A stretch of DNA of 64,000 nucleotides from Chloropicon primus (GCA_023205875.1 CP060755.1:1674001-1738000), one strand, 5' to 3'; positions 27,954-37,089 are shown, counted from the first letter of the stretch. Notes: generated from the letters alone by a model not told the origin. Made by a program: numbers and translations.

Positions 27954-30125
27954 ATGGCGCGATCAGGGAAGCGCCGTAAGAAAAAGGAGAAGCAGGGGAG
28001 TGGCTCGACGAGTTCCACAAGGAGGTCGCACTCTGGCGAGAGTCATGCTCAGGGCGCTTCGAAGTCGGGGCAGGAGTCTCCGACGACGGAGCGGCCGTTA
28101 CTTCGGTTCTGGAATCAGGCGTTGAAGTGGCTCTACGAGAAGTGCATGCTTCCTATCGCGGACGACCCCGCCTCTGCGGGTGAGGGTTCGAGCACGCCTC
28201 GCAAGAAGCGGGGGGGGAAGCGGAAGGAGAAGCCGCTGGACGACCCCGCCTCTGCTTTCGAGGAGGGTTCGAGCACGCCTCGCAAGAAGCGGGGGGGGAA
28301 GCGGAAGGGGCGTCCGCCGGAGGCGGACGCCTCTGCGGGTGAGAGTTCGAGCTCGTCAGGCAAGCCTCGCAAGAAGCCTCGCAAGAAGGGCAAGAAGAAG
28401 AACAAGAAGAAGGGTAAGAAGAAGAAGAACAAGAGGGGGAAGAAAGCAGGGAAGCAGCCGGGTGGCTTGGCGGACGACAGCGTGAAGAAGACCTGGTTCT
28501 CATCGATGAAGAGAGAACTTGAAGAGGTAAAGTGTCCGAAGACGGGATGGAGGTCGTGCTTGAACCTTCCAGAAGATTCTGTGGTATCCGTGGAGACATT
28601 GCAGTCGCCCGCCAAAAGGAAGAGGGGGCAGAAACTGAAGACCTCCAAGCTATTGTCGGAGCGAACGGTGATACGGACGAGGAAGCTGAGGATGCGCTTG
28701 AACCCTGAGCAGGCGAAGTGCCTTTGCAACTGGATGGGAGCTGCGCGTTTCACATACAACAAGTGTTTGGAGGCGGTCAAGAAGGAGGGTTTTCCGCTGG
28801 TTTGGACCGTCCTGCTGGACAGATTTGTGACGGCCAAACCGCGACGCCCTGAGGTCTTTGAGGGCCTGGAGAAAGAGCTGAAAGAAATCCAATGCTCTCC
28901 ACGGCCATGGACAAAACAGGAGGCAGAGCTTTTCGCGGCCAGAGAGAAGAGACTCGAGAGCCAAATTGGAGGCAGACGATTTCGCGCCGAAGTGGCCAAG
29001 GACCGGGACTACGTTAGCGGGGCCTTTGTAAATCAGAAGCATCCTTGGCTGAAGGATACCCCCTGTGCCATCAGACAAGCTGCCGTGCGAAGTCTCATCA
29101 AGGCATGGGATTCGAACATCGCGAAGCAGGAAGCGATGAAGGAGCGCGGCGAGGAGAAGGGGCACCGCTTCGTTCTCAAGTATCGTCAACGTCAGCAACC
29201 GAGCTCTTGGACCATTGAAATTGATGCAAGAGAGTTAAAGAACGTGGAGACGATCGAAAGGCCAAACACGAGGCACAAGGATGACACCAAGCACAACAAA
29301 CGACGCAAGTGGACCAAGCTGGAGGTGTTCAAGAAGAAGATGGCCGGCGGGCCCCTGTACTTGACGGAGGAGATCCCCGGGGGCAAGATCGAGGGTGCCG
29401 TGAAGATCACAAGAAATCGCCTTGGGCAGTTCCACATGCACATTCCTATCGCGACGCCATGGGATCGCCTGCCACCCCTGAAGCCTGAGAAGAAGCGGAA
29501 GGTTGTCGCCCTGGATCCGGGAGTCAGGACCTTTCAGACGTCGTACTCGCCGCAAGAAGGCGTCGGGGAGTATGCCAAGGGCGAGCGAGGCTTCGCGAGG
29601 CTGTTCCACCTCTGCCGGAGGATTGATGAGATCATTTCCGAGCGCAAAGACCCAAAGGTGAAGCTCCCTTACCTCGACCGCCGCGACTTGAAGAGACAGC
29701 AATACGCCTGCATGGAGAAACTTCGAGGTCTGACGAACGAGCTTCACAAAAAGGTAGCCAACGATCTATGCAGGAGGTTCGACACAATCCTCCTCCCGGA
29801 GTTCAAGTCCCAAGACATGGTGAAGAAGAACAACAACGGGAGACGCCGAGTGATCAGGAAGAAGACGGCTCGCACGCTCTTGACGTTGAGGCACTATGCG
29901 TTCAGAACGTTCTTGGCTTCCAAGGTGCTCTTGCACGGCAGTGAGCTGGCGATCGTGACGGAGGAGTACACCTCCAAGACCTGTGGCAGGTGCGGACACA
30001 TCAAGAAGAACCTGGGTGGAGCAGAGGTGTACAAGTGCCAGAAGTGTGGCTTCAAGTGCGGTCGGGATGTGAACGGGGCACGCAACGTCCTCCTGAAGCA
30101 CTTGCGTCAACCAAAAAGTGTGTAA
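27954..30125 (+). CDS. Fanzor: eukaryotic TnpB-like RNA-guided endonuclease
   Basis: Intron-free frame of 723 residues, apparently intact. Residues 1-220 are Lys/Arg/Ser-rich, with repeated GSSTPRKKRGGKRK blocks encoded by a 78-bp tandem repeat; they look like multiple nuclear-localisation signals. From about residue 240 it follows TnpB: an N-terminal wedge-like part (RKLRMRLNPEQAKCL, then GAARFTYNKCL), then a split RuvC domain with Asp521 in VVALDPG, Glu616 in LLPEF and Asp705 in CGRDVNGARN. The zinc ribbon has CGRCG and CQKCGFKCG, preceded by EEYTSKT. Fanzors cut DNA guided by an RNA transcribed from the element's 3' end. No transposase (TnpA) is seen beside it. The stop overlaps a TGTAA motif. 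Confidence 0.93.
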   Translation: MARSGKRRKKKEKQGSGSTSSTRRSHSGESHAQGASKSGQESPTTERPLLRFWNQALKWLYEKCMLPIADDPASAGEGSSTPRKKRGGKRKEKPLDDPASAFEEGSSTPRKKRGGKRKGRPPEADASAGESSSSSGKPRKKPRKKGKKKNKKKGKKKKNKRGKKAGKQPGGLADDSVKKTWFSSMKRELEEVKCPKTGWRSCLNLPEDSVVSVETLQSPAKRKRGQKLKTSKLLSERTVIRTRKLRMRLNPEQAKCLCNWMGAARFTYNKCLEAVKKEGFPLVWTVLLDRFVTAKPRRPEVFEGLEKELKEIQCSPRPWTKQEAELFAAREKRLESQIGGRRFRAEVAKDRDYVSGAFVNQKHPWLKDTPCAIRQAAVRSLIKAWDSNIAKQEAMKERGEEKGHRFVLKYRQRQQPSSWTIEIDARELKNVETIERPNTRHKDDTKHNKRRKWTKLEVFKKKMAGGPLYLTEEIPGGKIEGAVKITRNRLGQFHMHIPIATPWDRLPPLKPEKKRKVVALDPGVRTFQTSYSPQEGVGEYAKGERGFARLFHLCRRIDEIISERKDPKVKLPYLDRRDLKRQQYACMEKLRGLTNELHKKVANDLCRRFDTILLPEFKSQDMVKKNNNGRRRVIRKKTARTLLTLRHYAFRTFLASKVLLHGSELAIVTEEYTSKTCGRCGHIKKNLGGAEVYKCQKCGFKCGRDVNGARNVLLKHLRQPKSV
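28161..28390. repeat. In-frame tandem repeat in the Fanzor N-terminus
   Basis: About three units start at 28161, 28239 and about 28325. The first two are close to 80 bp and nearly identical; the third is partial and diverged. Each encodes an acidic-Ser segment followed by PRKKRGGKRK. A homopurine tail (28386-28450) encodes more Lys. Length variation between strains is likely. Confidence 0.85.
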
Positions 30126-30285
30126 CTCCTCAGGGTTGCACATACGTTTGTTAGTACGGGCTGCCGTGCGTGGGCGGAAGTATTCGTTCATGTACGGTGG
30201 AATGGTCGTGGTAGGGCTGAATTACCCTGCCGAGAAACTTACAAACTCGGTGAAACGACCTTTGCAGAAAACTAACAGGTAAGTA
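30126..30285 (+). ncRNA. Candidate guide RNA (omega-RNA/fRNA) region at the Fanzor 3' end
   Basis: Immediately after the Fanzor stop the sequence folds well. An outer 6-bp stem (GGTCGT 30204-30209 with ACGACC 30255-30260) encloses two hairpins. Hairpin 1 pairs 30210-30216 with 30225-30231 (7 bp, one G-U, loop CTGAATTA). Hairpin 2 pairs CCGAG (30230-30234) with CTCGG (30246-30250), sharing two bases with hairpin 1. This gives a three-way junction of about 57 nt. TnpB and Fanzor guide RNAs derive from this position, with the guide read from DNA beyond the right end. The exact end of the element, and so the guide, is not known. Confidence 0.5.
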
Positions 30286-30479
30286 GGGGCCGGTCTCCGT
30301 TCTCTCTTTCAGTGGAAAGGAGAACTTGCCTTTGTGCTTCCAGTATTGACTGTGAATTCCCTACCGTCCTTTCGTGACTTTTCTGTGTGCTGTTTTTGAT
30401 CTGATGTCTGAACACCATAACAGCATCATCGCTCATGGGCCCATAGATTACAGGGGGGGGTGTTTGTTGTCTTTTGTTG
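30286..30479. other. Sequence between Fanzor and TAF10
   Basis: About 200 bp between the Fanzor right-end structure and the TAF10 stop. It contains GTAAGT...TTTCAG (about 30280-30315), which could be read as a very short intron but is probably chance, and a G-run at 30452-30459. The right boundary of the element probably lies in or just before it. Confidence 0.4.
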
Positions 30480-31135
30480 TTACAAGTACTGGTTTCCGCT
30501 GATGTTGATCCCGCTGTCTTTCAGGGCCTTGGCCAAGATATCCAGTTGCAAAGTGTCTTGGGGTCTGCCGTCTTTCCTGACGTTGCCGGCCTGCCCCTGG
30601 GCCTTCTTCGTCAACCTGGGCAAAGGAAACGAAAGAGAAACGTTCTTTCCTGTGAGCCACGAAACCGAAGCCATTCCCTCACGCGTGTCGAGCCGCATTT
30701 CACCCTCTTTTCTCTCCCCAAAGTGAAAAGTGTGGCGAGCTGAACGGCGCTCGAGAAGGGTGGCCGCCCCGAACCGAGAAAAACGCAAGGCAAACTCCAC
30801 TTACTCTAAGGCGTCCCCGAGAACCCTGCCCAGAAACTCCTCCGTCGAGGCTGCTATAATCTTCGCGCTGCGCCGAGTCCACACACGCAAGATCAGAAAC
30901 AGCACGCGCGGAGAGTCGTGGCGGTTGGGTTCACAACACGCGCAGAAAAAGAGAGCAGAGAGCGTTGTCGGTGTCAGTCGCTTCCTGCCCCAACCAAGGG
31001 GCGGGACAGAAAATGCAGTCGCACTTACACCTGCGGGTCCTTGATGGACAGGCCTTGCTTTTTGGCATAGTACTCCACCAGCTCCACGGGAACCTGATTC
31101 CGGGCGTAATTGTCGTCGCCACCAAGTGAAAAGAC
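30480..31135 (-). CDS. TAF10: TAF10, TFIID/SAGA histone-fold subunit (three visible exons; start unresolved)
   Basis: Exons read on the minus strand: the 3' end of an exon at 31029, a 63-nt exon 30805-30867, and a last exon 30480-30615. Joined, they give VPVELVEYYAKKQGLSIKDP, then VAKIIAASTEEFLGRVLGDA, then LELTKKAQG, and end LQLDILAKALKDSGINI. This is the TAF10 histone-fold pattern (PDELVEHY..GF...D.R, ATQKFV..VA.DALQ, L...DL..AL.EYGIN). TAF10 is shared by TFIID and SAGA in RNA polymerase II transcription. The frame stays open upstream of 31100 without an ATG, so a further 5' exon must exist. No single long frame covers this gene, which makes it easy to miss. Confidence 0.75.
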
Positions 31136-31545
31136 AGTCCCACGTTCGTCAGTTTCGTCCGGAACACTCCACCATCGCACACCAGAGTCCCGGCTCGTCC
31201 CGACTTTCGTTCGTTCGTTCGTGCGTGCGTGCGTGCGCGTCCCGTTCCCCTCGTTTCTCTGTGCTCTGTTGCTGGCCCCTCCTTCTCCTCGTCCCGTCCG
31301 TTCGCTCCGTCCCGTTCGCTCCGTCCTGTCCCGTCCCGTTCGTTCGTTCGTTCATTCTTACCGCTGGCGTGTGTTCCCTCACTGCCTCCCTGACCTCCCT
31401 CCCCTTCCTCACCCACTCCTCTGCCCCCTGCTCCGCCATTGACCTCCTCGCTCTGCTCCTCCCGCCAAACACAACCCAACCCAAACGTTGGCGGGAGCTG
31501 GCGACGAAGACGCGCTGAGGTGTGGGTTGTGGGTTGTGGGTCGTG
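31136..31545. promoter_or_regulatory. Divergent promoter region, TAF10 / cyclophilin
   Basis: About 410 bp, pyrimidine-rich on the plus strand, with TTCG, GTGC and CGTCC simple repeats at about 31205-31350. It should hold the start of TAF10 (minus strand) and the 5' leader of the cyclophilin gene (plus strand). No other gene was recognised. Confidence 0.5.
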
Positions 31546-32037
31546 ATGTCGGTGACGTTGCACACGAACCTGGGGGACGTGAAGGTGGAAGTGTATTGCG
31601 AGCTGGTGCCCAAGGCGGCGGAGAACTTTTTGGCGCTGTGCGCGAGTGGAAAGTATGACAAGACGTGTTTCCACAGGAACATCAAAGGGTTCATGATCCA
31701 GGGAGGGGACCCTACGGGGACGGGACGGGGGGGGAAGAGCATCTATCCCACCGCGAATGGCAAGTTCGAGGACGAAATCGTCGACAGCCTGAAGCACAAC
31801 GCGAGGGGGGTGCTGAGCATGGCCAACAGCGGGCCGAACACCAATGGGAGCCAGTTCTTCATCACCTACTCCAAGCAGAACCACTTGAACGGCAAGTACA
31901 CCATATTTGGCAAGGTCATCGATGGCTTCGAGGTGCTGGAAAGCATGGAGAAGGCGCCGACGGGGGCGGGGGACAAGCCAAAGACGCCGATCGTCCTGGG
32001 GAAAGTTACGATACACGCCAACCCCCTCGCGGGGTGA
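31546..32037 (+). CDS. Small cyclophilin, PPIL3 (CYP18-1)-like peptidyl-prolyl isomerase
   Basis: 163 residues, intron-free. The ATG at 31546 gives MSVTLHTNLGDVKVEVYCEL, the exact PPIL3-type start; a longer frame adds eight residues with no support. Catalytic residues lie in [16 protein letters not shown] and NGSQFFITY. The Trp of the cyclosporin pocket is His (QNHLNGKY), as usual in PPIL3. PPIL3 is a nuclear cyclophilin found with spliceosomes. TGTAA motifs occur at about 32110. Confidence 0.92.
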   Translation: MSVTLHTNLGDVKVEVYCELVPKAAENFLALCASGKYDKTCFHRNIKGFMIQGGDPTGTGRGGKSIYPTANGKFEDEIVDSLKHNARGVLSMANSGPNTNGSQFFITYSKQNHLNGKYTIFGKVIDGFEVLESMEKAPTGAGDKPKTPIVLGKVTIHANPLAG

Positions 32038-32270
32038 TGGCCTGGGAGGAGGAGAAAGGAGGGAAGGAAGGGGAGGCGCGCGGTGTCTACCTTTATTATT
32101 TACAGAGTTTGTAACTTGTACTAACAAAGCAGATTTTTAGCTTTTTTTTCAGAAGCCTCTGCAAAAGAGAAGCTCCTTTGTGTTACTATTTTTTAGTTTT
32201 GTTTTCCATTGAGAAAAAGATCTAGTGTTACAAGCGGGTCTAAACCAAAAAAAAGTTTCGTGGGTCCCCC

Positions 32271-34676
32271 TCAGAAGGAAAAATTGCTAAGGCTCGGGGC
32301 AGGTTCCAACGGCTGAATGTCTTCCTTGTTCAGCAAGGGCTGGTCCTCCCCCGTGAGACCTCCAAGGCACTGCTGGGCGTGGCTCGAGTGCTCCGCCATG
32401 AACTCCAGAACTTGGAGCCGGTGCGAAAGGGCCAGCCTCGTCTCCAGAGCCTGGCCCTGGCCCCGAGCAGGAGCCTCCTGCTGCGCGCCCTGGTCCCTTT
32501 CGACCTCCATGGGCTCGACAATCTTGACGCCCCAGACGTCGTCCACGCTGTGCACGGGAAGGGCGTTGGCGTTCGACTTGTTGGCCTTGTTCCTCGAGCT
32601 GAGCTCCTCCAGCGGGGTCAGGAGGCCCCAAGCGTTGTGGATGTTCGAGAGAACGTCAGACCTCTCCACCCCGGAGACTTTGTTGCTCCCTGGGCAGTGC
32701 GCGAAGAACTCGGGGTGGCAGGACATCAGGTCCAGGGCCTCCTCGTCGAACACCCTGAGCTCCTCCCTGCCGCCCTGGGTGGGGCCCTTCTTGACGTTCC
32801 CGCTCTTGAAGGCTTTGGAGTTCACGTGCTTCGAGCTCACGGGGAGCCACTTGACATCCTCCTTGCTCAGGTTGAGCCAAACTTGCTGCTCGGCCATCTT
32901 CTCCTCGTACTGGACCAGGTAGTGGCCCGAGGTGGGCTCAAAGTTCATGATCCGCCCCTGGTAGAACCTCTCTCTCTCGGGCCAGTAGACCGCGACCCTC
33001 CAGCCGAGGGCGTCCATCCCCTGGGGGAGGTACGAGGGCCTGGTCACCGCCGACGAATCGTGGAGCTGCCAGTTGTTCCTCTTCAGGTCCGACCACTCGT
33101 GCTTCGAGTCCACGAAAAGAATCAGGTACTTTTGCCTCGAGGGCGAGAAGGCCACGACCTTGCCGACGAGCTTCTCGTGGCCCCTGTGGATCCTGACGTG
33201 CTTGCCCACCAGGTCCCTCGTGTCCTTCAAGGGCAAGAGCTTCTGGTTGGTCGCCAGGCTCTGGGAGGCTGGCTTCTTGAGAGCCTCCGGGATGGTCTTG
33301 TTCAGCCACTTTGTCCTCTGCTGGTCGAGAACGACCGAGTCGACCTGGCCATTGTCGAACTTGAGCTTGTGCTCGCCGCTGCCCTGGTTGAACCCTATCA
33401 CCACGCCCTTGAAGTACTTGTGCTCCTCCGGGGACCACACCCTCAGGCGCCAGCCCACCGCGTCCTTGCCCTGGGGCTTGTCGTGGGCCTCCGCCTTCTG
33501 CGCCGCCTCCGCCGCCGCGAGGGCCTTTGCCGCCGCCTCCGCCTTCCTCGCCGCTATCTCCTTCGCTTTCATGGCCTTGGCCTTGGCCAGCTCCGCCTTC
33601 TCCACCACGGCCATGTCCTTCTTGTTCGCCTCTCCGACCTCCACCAGCTCCACGGGCAGCTGCAGGGGGGGCGCCAGGCCGACCTGATTGGCCACCGCCT
33701 CCTCAAGGTCGTGGTCCGGCGTCTTCGGGCACTGCACGTTCCTCATGCTGTCATTGCTGTCGTTGTCGCTGCTGTTTCCCGAGACGCACGTGCTGCTGTC
33801 CAACTCCATGGAGCTCGTCGTCACGGTCTCGTTATGGCTGGTCTCCCCCTGGCGACCAGGCTTCGAGGACCTGGCCCTCTTCGTTGTGGGCTGCTTGCCC
33901 CCCGGACCGACGTGCTGCACGGTGTACTCGGAGTGCACGCTCGAGTCGTTGTTGTTGTTCTGGCAGTCCGCCGCCACCCTCTTGCCCCTCGGGAGGGTCC
34001 TCGCCCCGTGACCCGGGGACCCCCCCTTCTTGTTGCCGCTGCCCTGCTTCACCTTCTGCTTCTTCTTCTGCATCTTCATCGCCCTGTCCTTGGCCTTCTG
34101 GGCCTCTATGTGAGGGTACTTGACGGCCTCGTTCCTCAGCAGCACCAGCTGCTGCTCCCCGTCCTGGTAGGCGATCAGGTGCTTCCCGCTGGGTTTGTCG
34201 TACTCCTTGACCTTCCCCACGTACCACCTCCCCATAGCCGGCCAGTACACCTTGACCTTCCTGCCCACGGCGTCCTTCCCCTTGGGCGACCCGTGGTAGC
34301 TCGAGTTTGGGGCCGCCCCGGGCTTGGGCTGGGTCAGGAACTGGAACTTCTCCCTCGCCAGGTCGACCTCCTGCTGGTCCCCGTCCTCGTACTTGACAAA
34401 GTGCTTCTTGGTCTTGTCCGTGTAGCTATATATCTTGCCCTTGAACCACTGCCCGGGCTTGCGCCAGTACACGGCCACCTTCCTCCCCACGACCTCCGGG
34501 CCGAAGATGCTCCCCTCCTCGTCCCCCGCCTGCCTCTTCCGCACCGAGTCGCTCGGGGAAGGCTTCTTCTTGCTGCTCAGGAGCTCGTGGACCACGGACT
34601 TGTTCCTGTCCCGCGTCTTCATCCCGTGCGACAGGGGGGCGTCCACTGTCGTCGCCGCTTGGTGGTGCTGGACCAT
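32271..34676 (-). CDS. Chromatin-type protein with five Tudor-like repeats
   Basis: 801 residues, no intron. Five SMN/PDS5-type Tudor-like units are visible: VGRKVAVYWRKPGQWFKGKI (about residue 66), VGRKVKVYWPAMGRWYVGKV (about 135), VGWRLRVWSPEEHKYFKGVV (about 405), VGKHVRIHRGHEKLVGKVV (about 490) and LGWRVAVYWPERERFYQGRI (about 560). Each is followed by a KHxxxYxDGxxxxVxL-like strand. Between units 2 and 3 lies a disordered Lys/Ser region and an Ala/Lys-rich coiled coil. The C-terminal 200 residues are unfamiliar. Tudor units of this kind occur in plant PDS5 and other chromatin readers. Nuclear binding to methylated Lys or Arg is likely, but the aromatic cage cannot be verified here. Confidence 0.8.
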   Translation of the reverse strand: MVQHHQAATTVDAPLSHGMKTRDRNKSVVHELLSSKKKPSPSDSVRKRQAGDEEGSIFGPEVVGRKVAVYWRKPGQWFKGKIYSYTDKTKKHFVKYEDGDQQEVDLAREKFQFLTQPKPGAAPNSSYHGSPKGKDAVGRKVKVYWPAMGRWYVGKVKEYDKPSGKHLIAYQDGEQQLVLLRNEAVKYPHIEAQKAKDRAMKMQKKKQKVKQGSGNKKGGSPGHGARTLPRGKRVAADCQNNNNDSSVHSEYTVQHVGPGGKQPTTKRARSSKPGRQGETSHNETVTTSSMELDSSTCVSGNSSDNDSNDSMRNVQCPKTPDHDLEEAVANQVGLAPPLQLPVELVEVGEANKKDMAVVEKAELAKAKAMKAKEIAARKAEAAAKALAAAEAAQKAEAHDKPQGKDAVGWRLRVWSPEEHKYFKGVVIGFNQGSGEHKLKFDNGQVDSVVLDQQRTKWLNKTIPEALKKPASQSLATNQKLLPLKDTRDLVGKHVRIHRGHEKLVGKVVAFSPSRQKYLILFVDSKHEWSDLKRNNWQLHDSSAVTRPSYLPQGMDALGWRVAVYWPERERFYQGRIMNFEPTSGHYLVQYEEKMAEQQVWLNLSKEDVKWLPVSSKHVNSKAFKSGNVKKGPTQGGREELRVFDEEALDLMSCHPEFFAHCPGSNKVSGVERSDVLSNIHNAWGLLTPLEELSSRNKANKSNANALPVHSVDDVWGVKIVEPMEVERDQGAQQEAPARGQGQALETRLALSHRLQVLEFMAEHSSHAQQCLGGLTGEDQPLLNKEDIQPLEPAPSLSNFSF

Positions 34677-35497
34677 GTTGTTCTGTTTTCGCTACGTGTC
34701 AAGTCCTCGGAGGCCTCTGCGCCGCGAGCGCGAAACCCGGCGTTCAGGCGAGCCGCGGCCGCGCGGCCACGGCCTCGGGAAAGCTCAGGGGGGAGCCCTC
34801 GCGCGCTGCCCGGTCCCCCACGTCGACGACGCGACGACGACGACGGAGAGGTCCTCTCCCCCTTAAGAGGTCCTCTTTAAGGTCGGGTCGCAAAAAAAAA
34901 AAAAAAACCCAAAGCCCTTGTCGTTGTATTCTGTATGTCTGTGTGTCTCCGGCCTGTGTTCCTCTCCGTCCGTGTCCCTGTCGTTGGAGTCGCGGAGGAG
35001 GAGGAGAAGGACGAGAGCGACCGACGGACCGACCGACGTGTTTTGCGCGCGCCCTCGTCTTCGTCTTCGTCTTCGGGTGGGTTCTGGTCTCTTCTCTTCT
35101 CTTCGTTTTCTATTCGGTTCTGAGAAGGAGTTGCTCGGGGGAGGAAATAAAGGGATTTCTACTCTCCACCAAGACCCAAGAGGCAGGAGAACCTTCCGCG
35201 TACATTTCGCACCTCGCACCTCCATGACGAGACGAGACGAAATTTAGAAATTTAGGACACGGAGCGAGGGAGAGAATTCGAAGGAAGATATTTCCGATAA
35301 CAGGCCGAGGAGGAGGCCTGGGGCCGGCCGGCCTTCTCCCATCAGCACGAGAACGAGCACCTCATCCCAAAAACCAAATGGCACATTAAAAAAAATATTT
35401 CACAAAAGCAAACTCCCCACCCACACCCACACCCACACCCGCACAATACCCCCAATGCATGCATGGATCCATCCTCCCCTCTCCTTCCCTCTCTCGT
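34677..35497. other. Intergenic region, no gene recognised
   Basis: About 820 bp. It contains an A-run at about 34892-34906, CGTCTT repeats near 35055, and the CAO 3' end with a CCCACA repeat (about 35418-35440). The promoter of the Tudor gene lies at the left and the CAO 3' UTR at the right. Frames here are short and low complexity. Confidence 0.6.
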
Positions 35498-37089
35498 TCA
35501 CTCGTCCTCCTCCTCCACCGGCGCGAGCATCTCCCCCGCGGACATGGTCCTGAGCTGCATCTCGGCCTTGGTCCTGAGCTCCTCGTCGGACAGGGAGTTC
35601 CTCCACTTCCTGTACCTCACGGCGAGCTTGTCGTAAGGCACGGGGTTGGCCCAGGTGTCCCCGCCCCGCTTGAGGCGGTCCTCCTGGCCCTGGACGAGCA
35701 CGAGGTCCTCCCCGAGGACCTGGGCGGCCATGGTCTCCCAGAGCTTCTTGGCCAGGGGGACGTAGAGCATGAAGCCCATGAAGTCCAGGGACATGCGGTA
35801 CAGGAGCCTGGTGCCCTGGCCGGCAGGGACGCACACGTGGAGCTGGTGCAGGTGGTTCTCGCAGGCCGCGGCCCGGGCTCCCTCCTCGAGCTTCCCGGGC
35901 TCCGCCAGCCCGATGGTGGAGAGGACCATGCAGGGCGGCTCGAACGACATGTCGATCGGGTAAGGCTCCCAGTTCCCCCCCAGGAGCTTCTGGGTGTTGA
36001 ACTTGACGAGGTCGGGGATGGACCACCCCTTGGCGAAGGTCGCCGTGTGCGTGAAGGGGGCGTGGGCCAGGTCGAGCAGGTTCTCCAGCAGGAGGCCGTG
36101 CTCCACGGGCACGTCGATCACGAGCTCGGCGTGAATGATGAAGGGGCTCTCCTCGCGGAAGGCCGGGGGTGGCTTGGTCAACCCCGGGAGCTGGTCCGCC
36201 GCCGTCTCGGCGGGCTCCTTGTCGCTCAGCCAGCACCACACCATCCCGTCCCTCTCGAGGGCGGGGAAGGCCCGGCCGTCCTCCTCGCCGCCCACCTGGC
36301 GGAGCTCCAGCCCGCTGGCGGAGCTCGGCGACCTCGACAGGGAGACGCTCACGTCGAAGGCGTCGAACTCGATCGCCTCCCCGCCACGCTCGTCGAGGTT
36401 CTTGGAGAACTCAAGCGGGTACCAGTAGTCCTTGAGCTCCTTGGGCCACCTGAGGTCGGACCTCAGGGCCGAGGTCTTCTTGGTGGACTCCATGTCCACG
36501 GCCTCCGGGATGAAGTTGGCCGTCGACGAGGCCCCCTCGCCCCCGGACCTCTCCGCCATCTCCAGGGACGCCTCCAACGCCTTGCTCCTCTCGTCCACCT
36601 CCCTGAGCTTCCGCAGCTCCTCCTCGATCCTCTGCTCCTGGACGTGGGCCTGCAGGTGCGCCTCGTGGATCTGCTCCTGGAGCAGGCTCATCTCTGCCTG
36701 CAGGTCCTCGATGCTCCGCCCGAGGACGGGGTGCTTGGACGCCGACGAGGACGAGGAGGATTCCTGTGTGTTTGGATCGTGTTGCGCGCGAATGATGATG
36801 ATCATGTTGATAATGGTGAAGAAGATCACGAGAGAGAACACAGGGTGTCAGAGTCAGCCCGCTCGCCCGCTTCGACGAAAAAACACGCGCACTCGCTCAC
36901 CTTGCCGGTCCTGCCGTACGCCCCCTCCCCCCTGGCCTCCCCGAGCGCCCGCAGGGGTTGAGGCTGTTGTTGGCGAGCCCTCCTCGGGTGAGGTGTCCTC
37001 GGTCTGCCCACCACCGTCGTCGCGCACCTCGCGCCGCTCGCCGTCCCGCCGTGCCCTAGCCCCGCTCCCGACACGACCCTCCCCCTCAT
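35498..37089 (-). CDS. Rieske-less chlorophyllide a oxygenase subunit (CAO2-type)
   Basis: Exon 1 (36901-37089) encodes a 63-residue plastid transit peptide. After a 137-bp intron, exon 2 (35498-36763) completes a 484-residue protein. Residues about 79-133 are a coiled coil. From about 165 it aligns with plant CAO (LKDYWYPLEFSKNL), but the Rieske part, with its CxH and CxxH cluster ligands, is missing and replaced by about 40 unrelated residues. Alignment resumes at GMVWCWLSDKEPAET. The mononuclear-iron site is intact: Asn291, Asp294, His297 and His302 in NLLDLAHAPFTH, followed by TATFAKGWSIPDLVKF. CAO makes chlorophyll b. In Micromonas the Rieske and iron halves are separate polypeptides, and this is the iron half. 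Confidence 0.92.

Noticed and set aside
30280-30315. A 34-nt intron (GTAAGT...TTTCAG) after the Fanzor
   Set aside because: Shorter than any other intron inferred here and not linked to a coding frame; probably chance.
27718-30480. Terminal inverted repeats or a partner transposase for the Fanzor
   Set aside because: I compared both flanks and found no convincing inverted repeats, target duplication or serine-recombinase frame. IS607-like elements lack inverted repeats, so absence is not informative.
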